A program made the translations under genes and the position numbers. 64,000 nucleotides of DNA from contig NZ_CP029773.1 of NCBI RefSeq assembly GCF_003205835.1, positions 2,078,501-2,142,500 of the forward strand, read 5' to 3'. A model generated the notes under the pieces. It did no database searches, was not told where the DNA came from, and saw nothing but the letters and a program-made list of their open reading frames with translations. Positions 1 to 8,550 of this stretch are shown one piece after another. Every line of letters begins with the position of its first letter. The first letter of the stretch is position 1. Origin of the DNA: Stenotrophomonas maltophilia. GTDB taxonomy: Bacteria > Pseudomonadota > Gammaproteobacteria > Xanthomonadales > Xanthomonadaceae.

Positions 1-738
1 GCTCCAGCCGAACTCACCCGGCACACCGGTGTTTTCCGGGATGAACGGCTGCCAGTTGGCCGGGTCGATGTGGGCCGCGCCGATGCCGATGAACAGGCAG
101 ATGACGGTGACCTTGATCGCCACGATGATCGCGTTGACGAAGGCCGACTGGGTCACGCCCACGTACAGCAGGCCGGACACCGCCGCCACGATCAGCACTG
201 CCGGCAGGTTGAACAGCTTGCCCGAGGCGATGAACTCGCTGCCGGTCCAAGCGATCGGGGCTGCGCTCAGGGCATCCGGGAACGGCATGTGCAGGGTGGT
301 GGTGATGAAGCTGATCAGGTACGCCGACCAGCCGACCGCGACCGAGGCCGAGGCGAACAGGTATTCCAGCACCAGGCACCAGCCGATGAACCAGGCCATG
401 CCTTCGCCGAGAGTGGCGTAGGAGTAGGAGTAGGCGCTGCCGGAGACCGGCATCATCGCCGCGAACTCGGCGTAGCACAGGCCCGCCAGGGCGCAGGCGA
501 AGCCGGCGATCACGAACGACAGCATCACTGCCGGGCCGGCGTGGTTGGCCGCGGCCTGGCCGGTCAGCACGAAGATACCTGCGCCGATCACCGCACCCAC
601 GCCAAGCAGGATGAGGTGTTTAGCCGTGAGGGTCCGTTTCAACGTGGCTTCGCCGTCCAGGCTGCCTTCGATGGGTTCGCCAGCATCGACGTGCCCGGCC
701 GGTTCAACCGGCTTGACCCTCAACAGAGCTTTCAGCAT
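1..738 (-). CDS. APC-family (cationic) amino acid permease, 3' end outside window
   Basis: Partial gene: the first 246 codons are present and the C-terminal half lies left of position 1. It is a proton-coupled amino acid importer of the inner membrane. The translation starts MLKALLRVK, has a cytoplasmic N-terminus of about 40 residues, then GVGAVIGAGIFVLTG in the first membrane helix, the substrate-binding glycine signature of the APC superfamily. Several hydrophobic helices follow (for example LSFVIAGFACALAGLCYAEF and GWCLVLEYLFASASVAVGW). The order of helices matches the CAT/YfnA branch, so a cationic or broad amino acid substrate is likely but not proven. The start at 736-738 is preceded on the minus strand by AGGAAG about 6 bases away. 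The gene is divergent from the NUDIX gene. Confidence 0.85.
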   Translation of the reverse strand, partial: MLKALLRVKPVEPAGHVDAGEPIEGSLDGEATLKRTLTAKHLILLGVGAVIGAGIFVLTGQAAANHAGPAVMLSFVIAGFACALAGLCYAEFAAMMPVSGSAYSYSYATLGEGMAWFIGWCLVLEYLFASASVAVGWSAYLISFITTTLHMPFPDALSAAPIAWTGSEFIASGKLFNLPAVLIVAAVSGLLYVGVTQSAFVNAIIVAIKVTVICLFIGIGAAHIDPANWQPFIPENTGVPGEFGWS

Positions 739-916
739 GCAGTACTTCCTAGTGATCGGATTGGGTGGGCCGCCGATACGTTGCCGGCAACCCTGGAATG
801 GTGAAGGCCGCGCGAACGGCCCGCTGTACCTTAGCCAAAGCTGAAGCCAACGCACAAGCGCAATCGCAACAATGAACGGCGATAATGAGCAGTATTTTTC
901 CAAACGCCGCCCATTC

Positions 917-1486
917 ATGAGCCAGACCGCCGAAACCCTTGCCGTGCTTGACGATCGCCTGCGTGGCCTGCTGCGGGACTATGCCCGCCGCGAGCCCGCC
1001 CACGACGCACTGGCTGCCGAATTCGGCACATTGTTGGACGATCCGGAAGATCCGTTCCGCCGCGAGCGCCTGGCCGGCCACTTCACCGCCAGCTGCTGGC
1101 TGGTCAGTGCCGATGGCCAGCGCCTGCTGCTGACCCATCACCGCAAGCTGCAGCGCTGGCTGCAGCTGGGCGGTCACGCCGACGGCGACCGCGACCTGGC
1201 CCAGGTGGCACTGAAGGAAGCCGAGGAGGAATCGGGACTGAGCGGCCTGGTGTTGGAAGACCCGGCCATCTTCGATCTGGACAAGCACTGGATTCCGGAG
1301 CGCAAGGACGTGCCGGGGCACTGGCACTACGACGTACGTTTCGTGATCCGCGCGCTGGGTGGCGAGATCTTCGTGCTCAGCGAGGAGTCACTCGACCTGG
1401 CCTGGCGCCCGGTGACCGAGGTCGCGACCGACCCGGAATCTGACGAATCCATGCAGCGCATGGCCCGCCGGTGGCTGGCGCGCTAG
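917..1486 (+). CDS. NUDIX hydrolase
   Basis: Cytoplasmic nucleoside-diphosphate-X hydrolase of 189 residues. A NUDIX box is visible in the middle: GHADGDR followed by KEAEEESGL, which fits the G-x5-E-x7-REUxEExGU pattern except that the first glutamate position is R. Mg2+-binding glutamates of the REUxEE core are kept. The protein ends with a conserved WRPV/E helix region, and no signal peptide or membrane segment is present. The start MSQTAETLAV was chosen; an in-frame ATG at 872 would add 15 residues (MNGDNEQYFSKRRPF) of uncertain reality. The substrate cannot be told from sequence. The gene stands alone between a divergent permease and a palindromic repeat. Confidence 0.85.
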   Translation: MSQTAETLAVLDDRLRGLLRDYARREPAHDALAAEFGTLLDDPEDPFRRERLAGHFTASCWLVSADGQRLLLTHHRKLQRWLQLGGHADGDRDLAQVALKEAEEESGLSGLVLEDPAIFDLDKHWIPERKDVPGHWHYDVRFVIRALGGEIFVLSEESLDLAWRPVTEVATDPESDESMQRMARRWLAR

Positions 1487-1492
1487 CAACCT

Positions 1493-1559
1493 GTAGAGCC
1501 GAGCCCATGCTCGGCTCAATGCGGGCCGGAACCGCAGCCGAGCATGGGCTCGGCTCTAC
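1493..1559. repeat. SMAG (GTAG-type REP) element, two facing hairpins
   Basis: Two half-elements in inverted orientation: GTAGAGCCGAGCCCATGCTC at the left and its reverse complement ending in CTCTAC at the right, each able to fold as a small hairpin and together able to form one long stem. This is the Stenotrophomonas GTAG palindrome family. It lies in the 94-bp space between the convergent NUDIX and serA genes, where it could act as a bidirectional transcript end or RNA stabiliser. Confidence 0.9.
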
Positions 1560-1580
1560 AAGTGCATGGCGGGATCCGCG

Positions 1581-2822
1581 TCAATACAGGATGCGCGTGC
1601 GCAGCGTGCCCGGGATCGCGGCCAGCTCGTCGCGCACGGCGGCGGCCTGTTCCTCGCTGGCGGTGATGTCGATCACCACGTAGCCCACCTTCGGGTCGGT
1701 GCGCAGGAACTGGCCGTCGATGTTGACGTTGTGGCGCGAGAAGATCTCGTTGACCTTGGACAGCACGCCCGGCACGTTCTGGTGGATGTGCAGCAGGCGC
1801 AGGCTGTCGGCGTGCTCGGGCAGGGTCACTTCCGGGAAGTTGACCGCCGACAGGGTGCTGCCGTTGTCGCTGTAGCGCACCAGCTTGGCGGCCACTTCAA
1901 CGCCGATGTTGTCCTGCGCCTCCAGCGTGCTGCCGCCCACGTGCGGGGTCAGGATCACGTTGTCGTGGCGGGTCAGCGGCGATTCGAAGATATCGCCATT
2001 GCCCTTCGGTTCGACCGGGAACACGTCCAGCGCGGCGCCGCCGACCTGGCCGCTGGCCAGGGCCGCGTCCAGCGCATCGATGTCGACCACGGTGCCGCGC
2101 GCGGCGTTGATCAGGTGCGCGCCCTTGCGCATCTTCGCCAGCTCGGTGCTGCCGATCATCCACTGCGTGGACGGGGTCTCCGGCACGTGCAGGGTGACGA
2201 TGTCGGCGCGCGCCAGCAGGTCGTCCAAGCTGGCCGCCGCACGGGCATTGCCCAGTGCCAGCTTGGTTTCCACGTCGTGGAAGATCACCTGCATGCCCAG
2301 CGATTCGGCCAGCACGCCGACCTGGGTGCCGATGTGACCATAGCCGATGATGCCCAGCGTCTTGCCGCGCACTTCATGGCTGCCGCTGGCCGACTTCGAC
2401 CAGCCGCCGCGATGGCATTCGGCATTCTTCTGAGGGATGCCACGGGTCAGCATGATCGCCTCGGCGATGACCAGCTCGGCCACGCTGCGGGTGTTGGAAT
2501 AGGGCGCGTTGAACACCGGGATGCCGGCCAGCTCGGCCGCGTCCAGGTCGACCTGGTTGGTGCCGATGCAGAAGCAGCCCACCGCGATCAGGCGCTTGGC
2601 CTCGGCCAGCACTTCGGCGCTGAGCTGGGTGCGCGAACGGATGCCGACGATGTGCGCCTCGGCGATGCGTGCCTTCAGTTCGTCCTCGGGCAGCGCCTTG
2701 GTGTGCGCTTCGATCTGGCTGTAGCCGGCGGCGCTGAATACCTCCACGGCGGTCTGGCTGACCCCCTCCAGCAACAGCACGCGGATATCCTGCTTCGGGA
2801 ACGAGGTCTTCTTCGGCGACAT
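1581..2822 (-). CDS. serA: D-3-phosphoglycerate dehydrogenase
   Basis: First enzyme of serine synthesis: oxidises 3-phosphoglycerate to 3-phosphohydroxypyruvate with NAD. The 413-residue length matches the E. coli type (410). The catalytic domain shows a Rossmann GYGHIG motif, the active-site arginine in INAARGTVVD, a glutamate near ALDVFPVEP and the catalytic histidine in TPHVGGST. A C-terminal ACT domain (LLHIHQNVPGVLSKVNEI onward, about the last 75 residues) is the serine-feedback site. The start MSPKKTSFPKQD was preferred over an upstream in-frame ATG at 2903, which would add 27 low-complexity residues overlapping the divergent promoter region. It is divergent from a D-2-hydroxyglutarate dehydrogenase, a functional pair: SerA also reduces 2-oxoglutarate to D-2-hydroxyglutarate, and the neighbour reoxidises it. 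Confidence 0.95.
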   Translation of the reverse strand: MSPKKTSFPKQDIRVLLLEGVSQTAVEVFSAAGYSQIEAHTKALPEDELKARIAEAHIVGIRSRTQLSAEVLAEAKRLIAVGCFCIGTNQVDLDAAELAGIPVFNAPYSNTRSVAELVIAEAIMLTRGIPQKNAECHRGGWSKSASGSHEVRGKTLGIIGYGHIGTQVGVLAESLGMQVIFHDVETKLALGNARAAASLDDLLARADIVTLHVPETPSTQWMIGSTELAKMRKGAHLINAARGTVVDIDALDAALASGQVGGAALDVFPVEPKGNGDIFESPLTRHDNVILTPHVGGSTLEAQDNIGVEVAAKLVRYSDNGSTLSAVNFPEVTLPEHADSLRLLHIHQNVPGVLSKVNEIFSRHNVNIDGQFLRTDPKVGYVVIDITASEEQAAAVRDELAAIPGTLRTRILY

Positions 2823-2991
2823 GGGGCGACACGGCCAGTGGGACAGGGGCTGACCACTATGCCAGATCGCAGCGACCATGGTGCAGTGCGCAATTGGTTG
2901 CATCCGTAGCTATCTGCACGGCTGCGGGGCTGGACGCTGGCGCGCGCCACTGGCACGCTTGCCCGTTCTTCACGCACCGCGCTGGACCGTC

Positions 2992-4380
2992 ATGACCGAT
3001 TCCCGCATTGCCTCGCTGCAGCAGGCCTGTCCCGGCCTGAAGCTGAAGACCGACCCGTCCGACCTGGAGCACTACGGGCGCGACTGGACCCGGCGCTGGA
3101 CGCCGGCGCCGCTGGCGATCGCACTGCCGGCAACGGTCGAGGAAGTACAAGCGGTGATGCGCTGGAGCGCAGGCGAGGGCGTGGCCGTGGTGCCGTCCGG
3201 TGGCCGCACCGGCCTCTCGGGTGGTGCGGTGGCCGCCAACGGCGAGCTGGTGCTCAGCCTGGAACGGATGAACAAGGCGCTGGCCTACGACGCGGTCGAT
3301 CGCACCCTGGTGGTGCAGGCCGGCATGCCGCTGGAAGCCGTGCACAATGCCGCGCTGGACCATGGCTTGATCTACCCGGTGGATTTCGCCGCCCGCGGGT
3401 CCTGCTCGATCGGCGGCAACATCGCCACCAATGCCGGTGGCATCCGCGTGATCCGTTACGGCAACACCCGCGAGTGGATCGCAGGGCTGAAGGTGGTCAC
3501 GGCTGATGGCGAGTTGCTGGAGCTCAACAAGGGCCTGATCAAGAATTCCAGCGGCTACGACTTCCGCCAGCTGCTGATCGGCTCGGAGGGCACGCTGGGC
3601 GTGATCGTCGAAGCCACGGTGAAGCTGACCGATCCGCCGCCGGCAAGCAACGTGATGCTGCTGGCCGTACCCAGCTTCGAGGTGCTGATGCAGGTATTCG
3701 CCGCGTTCCGCGCGCGCCTGCAGCTGCAGGCCTTCGAATTCTTCACCGACCGGGCGCTGGAGCACGTGCTGGCGCATGGCGCGCAGGCACCGTTCGACGA
3801 GGTGCATCCGTACTACGTGGTCACCGAGTTCGCCGCCGGCGACGAGGCCCAGGAAGCGGCGGCGATGGCCGCGTTCGAGGACTGCATGGGCAATGGCTGG
3901 GTCAGTGACGGCGTGATCAGTGCCAGCGATGCCCAGGCCGCCCAGCTGTGGCGCCTGCGCGAAGGCATCACTGAATCGCTGGCGCGCTACACGCCCTACA
4001 AGAATGACGTCTCGGTGCGGATCTCGGCGATGCCGGCGTTCCTGGCCGAGACCCAGGCGCTGATCGGGCAGGCCTACCCGCACTTCGATGTGGTCTGGTT
4101 CGGCCATATCGGCGACGGCAACCTGCACATCAACGTGCTCAAGCCGGACGACACCAGCGACGCCGATTTCGTGGCGCAGTGCGAGCAGGTGACCAAGCTG
4201 CTGGCGCAGGTGCTGGCGCGCTTCGATGGCAGCATCTCGGCCGAGCACGGCATCGGCCTGGTCAAGAAGGGCTACCTGGACAGCACCCGCGGCCCGGCCG
4301 AGATCGCGCTGATGAAGGCGGTCAAACGCGCTTTCGATCCCCAAGCGCGGCTGAATCCCGGCAAGCTGTTCGACGCCTGA
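2992..4380 (+). CDS. FAD-linked D-2-hydroxyglutarate dehydrogenase (D2HGDH)
   Basis: Flavoprotein of 462 residues in the FAD_binding_4 / FAD-oxidase C family. The PP-loop SGGRTGLSGGA (about residue 70) binds FAD. The C-terminal half carries HIGDGNLHINV and SAEHGIG, the metal- and substrate-binding signatures of D-lactate/D-2-hydroxyglutarate dehydrogenases. It is predicted to oxidise D-2-hydroxyglutarate to 2-oxoglutarate, passing electrons on to an electron-transfer flavoprotein. This function is favoured because serA is immediately divergent (170 bp apart), as in Pseudomonas stutzeri, where SerA and D2HGDH work as a pair. A glycolate or D-lactate dehydrogenase is the alternative. The start MTDSRIASLQQ was chosen; an upstream in-frame ATG at 2878 would add 38 residues with no family counterpart. 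Confidence 0.85.
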   Translation: MTDSRIASLQQACPGLKLKTDPSDLEHYGRDWTRRWTPAPLAIALPATVEEVQAVMRWSAGEGVAVVPSGGRTGLSGGAVAANGELVLSLERMNKALAYDAVDRTLVVQAGMPLEAVHNAALDHGLIYPVDFAARGSCSIGGNIATNAGGIRVIRYGNTREWIAGLKVVTADGELLELNKGLIKNSSGYDFRQLLIGSEGTLGVIVEATVKLTDPPPASNVMLLAVPSFEVLMQVFAAFRARLQLQAFEFFTDRALEHVLAHGAQAPFDEVHPYYVVTEFAAGDEAQEAAAMAAFEDCMGNGWVSDGVISASDAQAAQLWRLREGITESLARYTPYKNDVSVRISAMPAFLAETQALIGQAYPHFDVVWFGHIGDGNLHINVLKPDDTSDADFVAQCEQVTKLLAQVLARFDGSISAEHGIGLVKKGYLDSTRGPAEIALMKAVKRAFDPQARLNPGKLFDA

Positions 4381-4442
4381 GCCGGGCAAATCCTTCACGT
4401 ACCCGTTACGCTCCACGCTTCCTAACAACCGGCTTCGAACCG

Positions 4443-4742
4443 ATGACCCGTCCGCTCCTGCTGCTTGCCCTGCTGTCCCTGCCGCTGGCCGGCTTCGCTT
4501 CCAGCTTCGCCGGCACCTCGGCCGGCTCGGCCACCGGTGCGTCCTCCGGTTCCTCGGGCAGCAGCTCGGGTGACGACAAGGTGGTGCTGGCTGCACGCGA
4601 CGATGCCGCTGCGTTCGTCGCCAGCGACGGCCAGATCCGTGGCGCTCGCCTGCAGGCGGCGCTTGTCCACCTGCGCGAGCAGAGCACTGCCGCACAGCAG
4701 CAGAGCGACCTGGAACTGGCCCGCGCGCTGCTGGCGCGTTGA
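4443..4742 (+). CDS. DUF2388-like small exported protein
   Basis: 99 residues. A signal peptide is clear (MTRPLLLLALLSLPLAGFAS), followed by a Ser/Gly-rich stretch and then DDKVVLAARDDAAAFVASDG and IRGARLQAALVHLR, the conserved core of a short periplasmic family known mainly from pseudomonads (DUF2388/TIGR02448). Its function is unknown. It lies 62 bp after the D2HGDH gene and before a palindromic repeat, so it may be cotranscribed. The family assignment is from remembered motif patterns and should be confirmed by profile search. Confidence 0.7.
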   Translation: MTRPLLLLALLSLPLAGFASSFAGTSAGSATGASSGSSGSSSGDDKVVLAARDDAAAFVASDGQIRGARLQAALVHLREQSTAAQQQSDLELARALLAR

Positions 4743-4776
4743 TCCGGGCTGCATGACCTCGGCGTCATCGCTTTCT

Positions 4777-4852
4777 GTAGAGCCGAGCCATGCTCGGCTG
4801 AACGCCCAGCGCACGCGGATCGCAATAGCAGCCGAGCATGGCTCGGCTCTAC
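4777..4852. repeat. SMAG element, two facing hairpins
   Basis: GTAGAGCCGAGCCATGCTCG at the left and the inverted copy ending CTCTAC at the right, same family and layout as the element at 1493. It follows the DUF2388-like gene by 34 bp and precedes another half-element. Confidence 0.9.
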
Positions 4853-4874
4853 AGTGGTTTGGGCGGTGGAACGC

Positions 4875-4897
4875 AGCCACGCACGGCGTGGCTCTAC
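4875..4897 (-). repeat. SMAG half-element overlapping a gene start
   Basis: AGCCACGCACGGCGTGGCTC followed by TAC: a single hairpin ending in the reverse-complement GTAG tetranucleotide. It sits 22 bp after the preceding dimer and overlaps the likely GTG start (4888) and first signal-peptide codons of the next gene. Confidence 0.75.
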
Positions 4898-6651
4898 TGC
4901 TGATCGCTCATGCCGCGCACGCGGCTGATCGCCTGCAGCTTGATCCGTCCGGTCTCGATCCGGCGCAGCAGCAGCTCGCCAGCCAGACCCTGGCCGACGT
5001 GCAGTCACTGCTGCCGGAGGGCCTGCTGCGCGCTTTGCCGGCTCAGGTGCAGGTGCGCTGGAGTGATGACCTTCCTGCCAAGGTGCACGGCCGCACGTTC
5101 GGTGGCCGCATCACGTTGCGCCGCGATCTGCTGGATGACGGCATGCCCGGCGCCCGCCGTGCGCGACGCAGCGCGCTGGTGCATGAACTGACCCATGTTG
5201 CAGACCGTGGTGGTGCTGACTGGTCGCAGAGCATGCGTTGGCGTGACCTCGCGGGCTGGCAGCGCAAGCCCTGGCATCTCGGCCGTGGCGACAACGACTT
5301 CCATGACCGCAGTCCGGATGCCTATGAGCTGAAGGACCCGGCCGAGTACCTGGCAGTGAACGCCGAGCATTTCGTGCTCGATGGCGAGTTCGCCTGCCGG
5401 CGCCCCGCGTTGGCGCAGTGGTACCAGGCTCACTTCGGAACACCGCCGTCGCTGCCACAGCCGCAGTGCGCTACGACGCTGCCCTTGCTCCAGGCCGAAT
5501 CGGAAGAAGGCGCTGCATCGCTGCTGCACCTCGACCCGGCGCGCGTCTACGCGGTGGATTACCTGTTCGCCGAAGGCAGTGCGCAGCCGATGAGTCGCTG
5601 GGGCCACAGCATGCTGCGGCTGGTGATCTGCAAGCCGGGGCGCGCACCTGGGCCGGATTGTCGCCTGGACCTGGAGTACCACCGCGTGCTGTCGTTCCGC
5701 GCCTTTGTTGGTGACGTGCAGATATCCAACTGGCGCGGGCTGACCGGTGGCTATCCGTCGCGCTTGTTCGTGCTGCCGTTGCAGCAGGTGGTGGACGAGT
5801 ACACCAAGGTCGAGCTGCGCGGATTGCAGTCGCTGCCGTTGCAGCTGGAACGCAGCGAGATCGCCAGCCTGCTCGAGCGTACCGCACAGGTGCACTGGAG
5901 TTATGACGGGCGCTATTACTTCGTCAGCAACAACTGCGCGGTGGAAACCGCAAAGCTGCTGCAGGCGGGTGTGCCGCGGCTGGGCGAGGCCGGGCTGGCC
6001 CAGCTGAGTCCGCGCGGCCTGAAGCGGCGACTGGTGCGGCTGGGCGTGCTCGACGAGGGGGTACTGACGGACCGCGATGCAGCGCAGGCGCAGGGCTACT
6101 ACTTCGCTTCGGCGCGCGACCACTACCAGCAGTTGTTCGGCGTGGCCGCAGCCCAGCTGCCATTGCCCGCACGCGATGTGCGCGGCTGGTTGAAGCTGCC
6201 TGCACGGCAACGGGCGCCGTGGCTGCTGAAGGGGGACCTGCGTGCCAGTGCCGGCCTGTTGCTGCTGGAACAGGCCGCGCTGCGGCGGGCCGAGCTGCGC
6301 GCACGCGATGTGCTCAAGCGGCAGCTGCTGGCCGCACCGGACAGCGCTGAAATGCGCAGTCTGCGGGGGTTGCTGGAGCAGAGCGGGCAGTGGCTGCGCC
6401 CGGGGACGCTGCTGCAGGACAGCGGCTATGGATTGCCGCTGGGCGACGAGCAGGCGCTGCTGTCCGAGGCCGTGGCCACCGCCAGTGCGCAGGCGGTCCC
6501 GGCGTGGCAGGCGCTGCGCGTACAGCTGCGTCAGCAGCTGCCGGTGAAGCAGCGCGACGAAATGGATGCGATCGACGCCAATCTGGCCGCACTCGGTGCA
6601 CATCTGCGCACGCAGGCAGCCGGTCCGGTTATTGACGCGGCAGTTCGATGA
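4888..6651 (+). CDS. Exported DUF4105-type protein with HExxH and Cys/His hydrolase domains
   Basis: About 587 residues. After a short hydrophobic leader (ALLLIAHAAHAAD) the N-terminal part contains VHELTHVAD, a zinc-metalloprotease-type HExxH. The middle shows the DUF4105 (Lnb-like, permuted NlpC/P60-type) pattern: SRWGHSMLRLV with a conserved His and SNNCAVETAKLL with a conserved Cys. The C-terminal 200 residues are Leu/Arg/Gln-rich and helical. It is probably a periplasmic or outer-membrane-associated hydrolase acting on envelope material; the substrate is unknown. The start is uncertain. GTG 4888 gives a leader with almost no charged N-region, and ATG 4753 would prefix 45 residues encoded by palindromic repeat DNA. 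Repeat insertion may have reshaped the 5' end. It overlaps the convergent smeSy gene by 23 bp. Confidence 0.7.
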   Translation: MALLLIAHAAHAADRLQLDPSGLDPAQQQLASQTLADVQSLLPEGLLRALPAQVQVRWSDDLPAKVHGRTFGGRITLRRDLLDDGMPGARRARRSALVHELTHVADRGGADWSQSMRWRDLAGWQRKPWHLGRGDNDFHDRSPDAYELKDPAEYLAVNAEHFVLDGEFACRRPALAQWYQAHFGTPPSLPQPQCATTLPLLQAESEEGAASLLHLDPARVYAVDYLFAEGSAQPMSRWGHSMLRLVICKPGRAPGPDCRLDLEYHRVLSFRAFVGDVQISNWRGLTGGYPSRLFVLPLQQVVDEYTKVELRGLQSLPLQLERSEIASLLERTAQVHWSYDGRYYFVSNNCAVETAKLLQAGVPRLGEAGLAQLSPRGLKRRLVRLGVLDEGVLTDRDAAQAQGYYFASARDHYQQLFGVAAAQLPLPARDVRGWLKLPARQRAPWLLKGDLRASAGLLLLEQAALRRAELRARDVLKRQLLAAPDSAEMRSLRGLLEQSGQWLRPGTLLQDSGYGLPLGDEQALLSEAVATASAQAVPAWQALRVQLRQQLPVKQRDEMDAIDANLAALGAHLRTQAAGPVIDAAVR

Positions 6652-7705
6652 CGAAGCGGCTTCCGCCGGTACTGCCCGGGATGCAGTAGACGCGGCCACC
6701 GTGCGCATCGGCAATGGCCTTGACCACCGCCAGGCCGAGCCCGCTACCGCCGCCCTGGCGCGAACGCGAACCGTCGGCACGCATGAACGGGGTGAAGATG
6801 TCCGCGTGCAGTTCCGGGTCGATGCCCGGGCCCTCGTCTTCGATTGCCACCTGCACGTGGCCGGGCGTGTCATGCACCGCAATCCGCACCTTGCCCGGAC
6901 TGGCATAGCGTCGCGCGTTCTCCAGCAGCGCCAGCAATGCCTGGCGCAGGCGGGTCGGGTCGCAGTGCGCGTTGTGCTCCTCGCGGCTGGTTTCCAGCTC
7001 CAGCACGAAGCCTGCAGCGCGGAACTGCGGGTCGACCAGGGTCATCACCGAATGCACCTCGGCCACCACGTCGGTGCGTGCGCGGCGCACGTCCAGTCGC
7101 GCATTGTCGGACAGGCTCAGCACGCGCAGGTCCTCGATCAGGCGGGACAGCCCTTCGACCTGGGCCAGCAGGCTGCGGAACTGGGATTCGTCGGGCTGGA
7201 ACACGCCCTCGGCCAGTCCCTGCAGGCGGCCGCGCAGGATGGTCACCGGCGTGCGCAGCTCATGGGCGATGGCCGCATGCCACATCGAACGCTCGCTCTC
7301 CATGTGCTGCAGGCGGCGCGCCATCGCATTGAAGTCTTCGACCAGGGTGGCCACTTCGCCCGGTGAGTTCTCTTCGACGCTGGCGCGCGCACCCAGGTCG
7401 CCGCCGGCAAGCGCGCGTACGCTGTCGACCAGCGAATTCAGCGGCGACAGGATGCGGTGGGCGAGGCGGAACGAGGCGGCGATGGCCAGCGCCAGCCCGG
7501 TCAGGATCACCCCGACCATCCACGCCAGTTCCGGCCCGGTCGGCAGCCAGCTCTCCGGTTCTTCGGCGCTGCCGGGGAAGAACTCGACCAGCACCGCGTA
7601 CAGCAGCCACGACGACAGGATCATCATCACGATGACGCCGATCACCATCAGCGACATCGAAACGATGATGTGCCGGCTGAGCCCGGAGCGGCGCAGAGGG
7701 GCCAT
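6629..7705 (-). CDS. smeSy: Sensor histidine kinase SmeSy
   Basis: Inner-membrane sensor kinase of 358 residues. Two membrane helices (about 13-37 and 62-82) bracket a short periplasmic loop, followed by a HAMP region, the H-box IAHELRTPVTIL with phospho-acceptor His148, and ATPase boxes NARRYA, DEGPGI and GSGLGLAVVK. It overlaps the response regulator gene by one base (TGATG), so the two are cotranscribed. Its position divergent from an RND pump lacking an outer-membrane channel gene matches smeSyRy-smeYZ of S. maltophilia. In that system the pair controls smeYZ expression, which contributes to aminoglycoside and trimethoprim-sulfamethoxazole tolerance. The gene name is inferred from this synteny. 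Confidence 0.85.
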   Translation of the reverse strand: MAPLRRSGLSRHIIVSMSLMVIGVIVMMILSSWLLYAVLVEFFPGSAEEPESWLPTGPELAWMVGVILTGLALAIAASFRLAHRILSPLNSLVDSVRALAGGDLGARASVEENSPGEVATLVEDFNAMARRLQHMESERSMWHAAIAHELRTPVTILRGRLQGLAEGVFQPDESQFRSLLAQVEGLSRLIEDLRVLSLSDNARLDVRRARTDVVAEVHSVMTLVDPQFRAAGFVLELETSREEHNAHCDPTRLRQALLALLENARRYASPGKVRIAVHDTPGHVQVAIEDEGPGIDPELHADIFTPFMRADGSRSRQGGGSGLGLAVVKAIADAHGGRVYCIPGSTGGSRFVIELPRQ

Positions 7706-8454
7706 CAGCGGTCCGCCATCAACCGGTAGCCGACACCGCGTACGCTGGCGGGCACATTGAGCATGCCCACTTCATCCAGCTTGCGGCGCAGCTTGCTGAC
7801 ATGGCTGTCAACGGTGCGTTCCAGTGCTTCACTTTCCGGCAGGCATTCGTGCATCAGCTCACTGCGGCTGAAGATGCGCGTCGGCGCCAGCGCCATGCAG
7901 TGCAGCAGCTTGAATTCGGTGAGGGTGAGCAGGACTTCGTGGCTGTAGCCTTCACCCTCCACGTGCACGGCGTGGGTGGCCGAGTCGATCAGCAGCGGGC
8001 CGACGCGCAGCGCGCTGGGTGCATCCACGCGCGAGGCGCGCAGCGTACGCCGCAGCACCGCGCGCACGCGCGCCGCCACTTCGGCCGGATTGAACGGCTT
8101 GACCACGTAGTCGTCGGCGCCCATGCGCAGTGCGGTCAGCTTGTCCAGGTCCTGGTCCAGCGCGGTCAGCATGATCACCGGCGTTTCGCCGCGCTGGCGC
8201 AGCTGGGTCAGCACGCTCCAGCCATCCAGGCGCGGCAGCTGCACGTCGAGCAGGACCAGGTCGGGGCGGGCGCTGCGGTGCAGGTCCAGGGCGCTGTGGC
8301 CGTCGGCGGCGCGCAGCGTGCGCAGTCCTTCGCGTTCCAGATAGGCGGTGAGAATATCGGCGATCTCGGCCTCATCCTCGACGATCAGGACGAGGGCGGC
8401 GAGGGCAGGGGAGGCATGCATGCAGGGGCGGGGCCTTAAGGTGCTTGCCTCCAT
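7705..8454 (-). CDS. smeRy: OmpR-family response regulator SmeRy
   Basis: A receiver domain (VLIVEDEAEI, phospho-acceptor Asp in LVLLDVQLP, Lys in DDYVVKPFNP) is followed by a winged-helix DNA-binding domain (LTLTEFKLL, VDSHVSKLRRKLDE, VRGVGYRL), the BaeR/OmpR type. With SmeSy it forms a two-component system expected to bind the divergent smeY promoter. The start at 8454 (MEASTLRPRP) was chosen because GGAG lies five bases upstream. ATG at 8421 (MHASPALAAL) would be closer to the usual family length but has a poor ribosome site, and an ATG at 8502 is also in frame. Confidence 0.85.
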   Translation of the reverse strand: MEASTLRPRPCMHASPALAALVLIVEDEAEIADILTAYLEREGLRTLRAADGHSALDLHRSARPDLVLLDVQLPRLDGWSVLTQLRQRGETPVIMLTALDQDLDKLTALRMGADDYVVKPFNPAEVAARVRAVLRRTLRASRVDAPSALRVGPLLIDSATHAVHVEGEGYSHEVLLTLTEFKLLHCMALAPTRIFSRSELMHECLPESEALERTVDSHVSKLRRKLDEVGMLNVPASVRGVGYRLMADR

Positions 8455-8550
8455 CGTATCTCCACAGTTCCTCCATCGAAACCCCATCATCGCCACGCAC
8501 ACTGGGTTCTTCAGAACCTTTCAGCCGCCTGCGCGGCATTGTGCACAGCA
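8455..8550. promoter_or_regulatory. Divergent smeRy / smeY promoter region
   Basis: The 96-bp space between the outward-facing regulator and pump operons must hold both promoters and any SmeRy site. It is visibly less GC-rich than the genes. No direct repeat clear enough to call a SmeRy box was found by eye. Confidence 0.5.
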
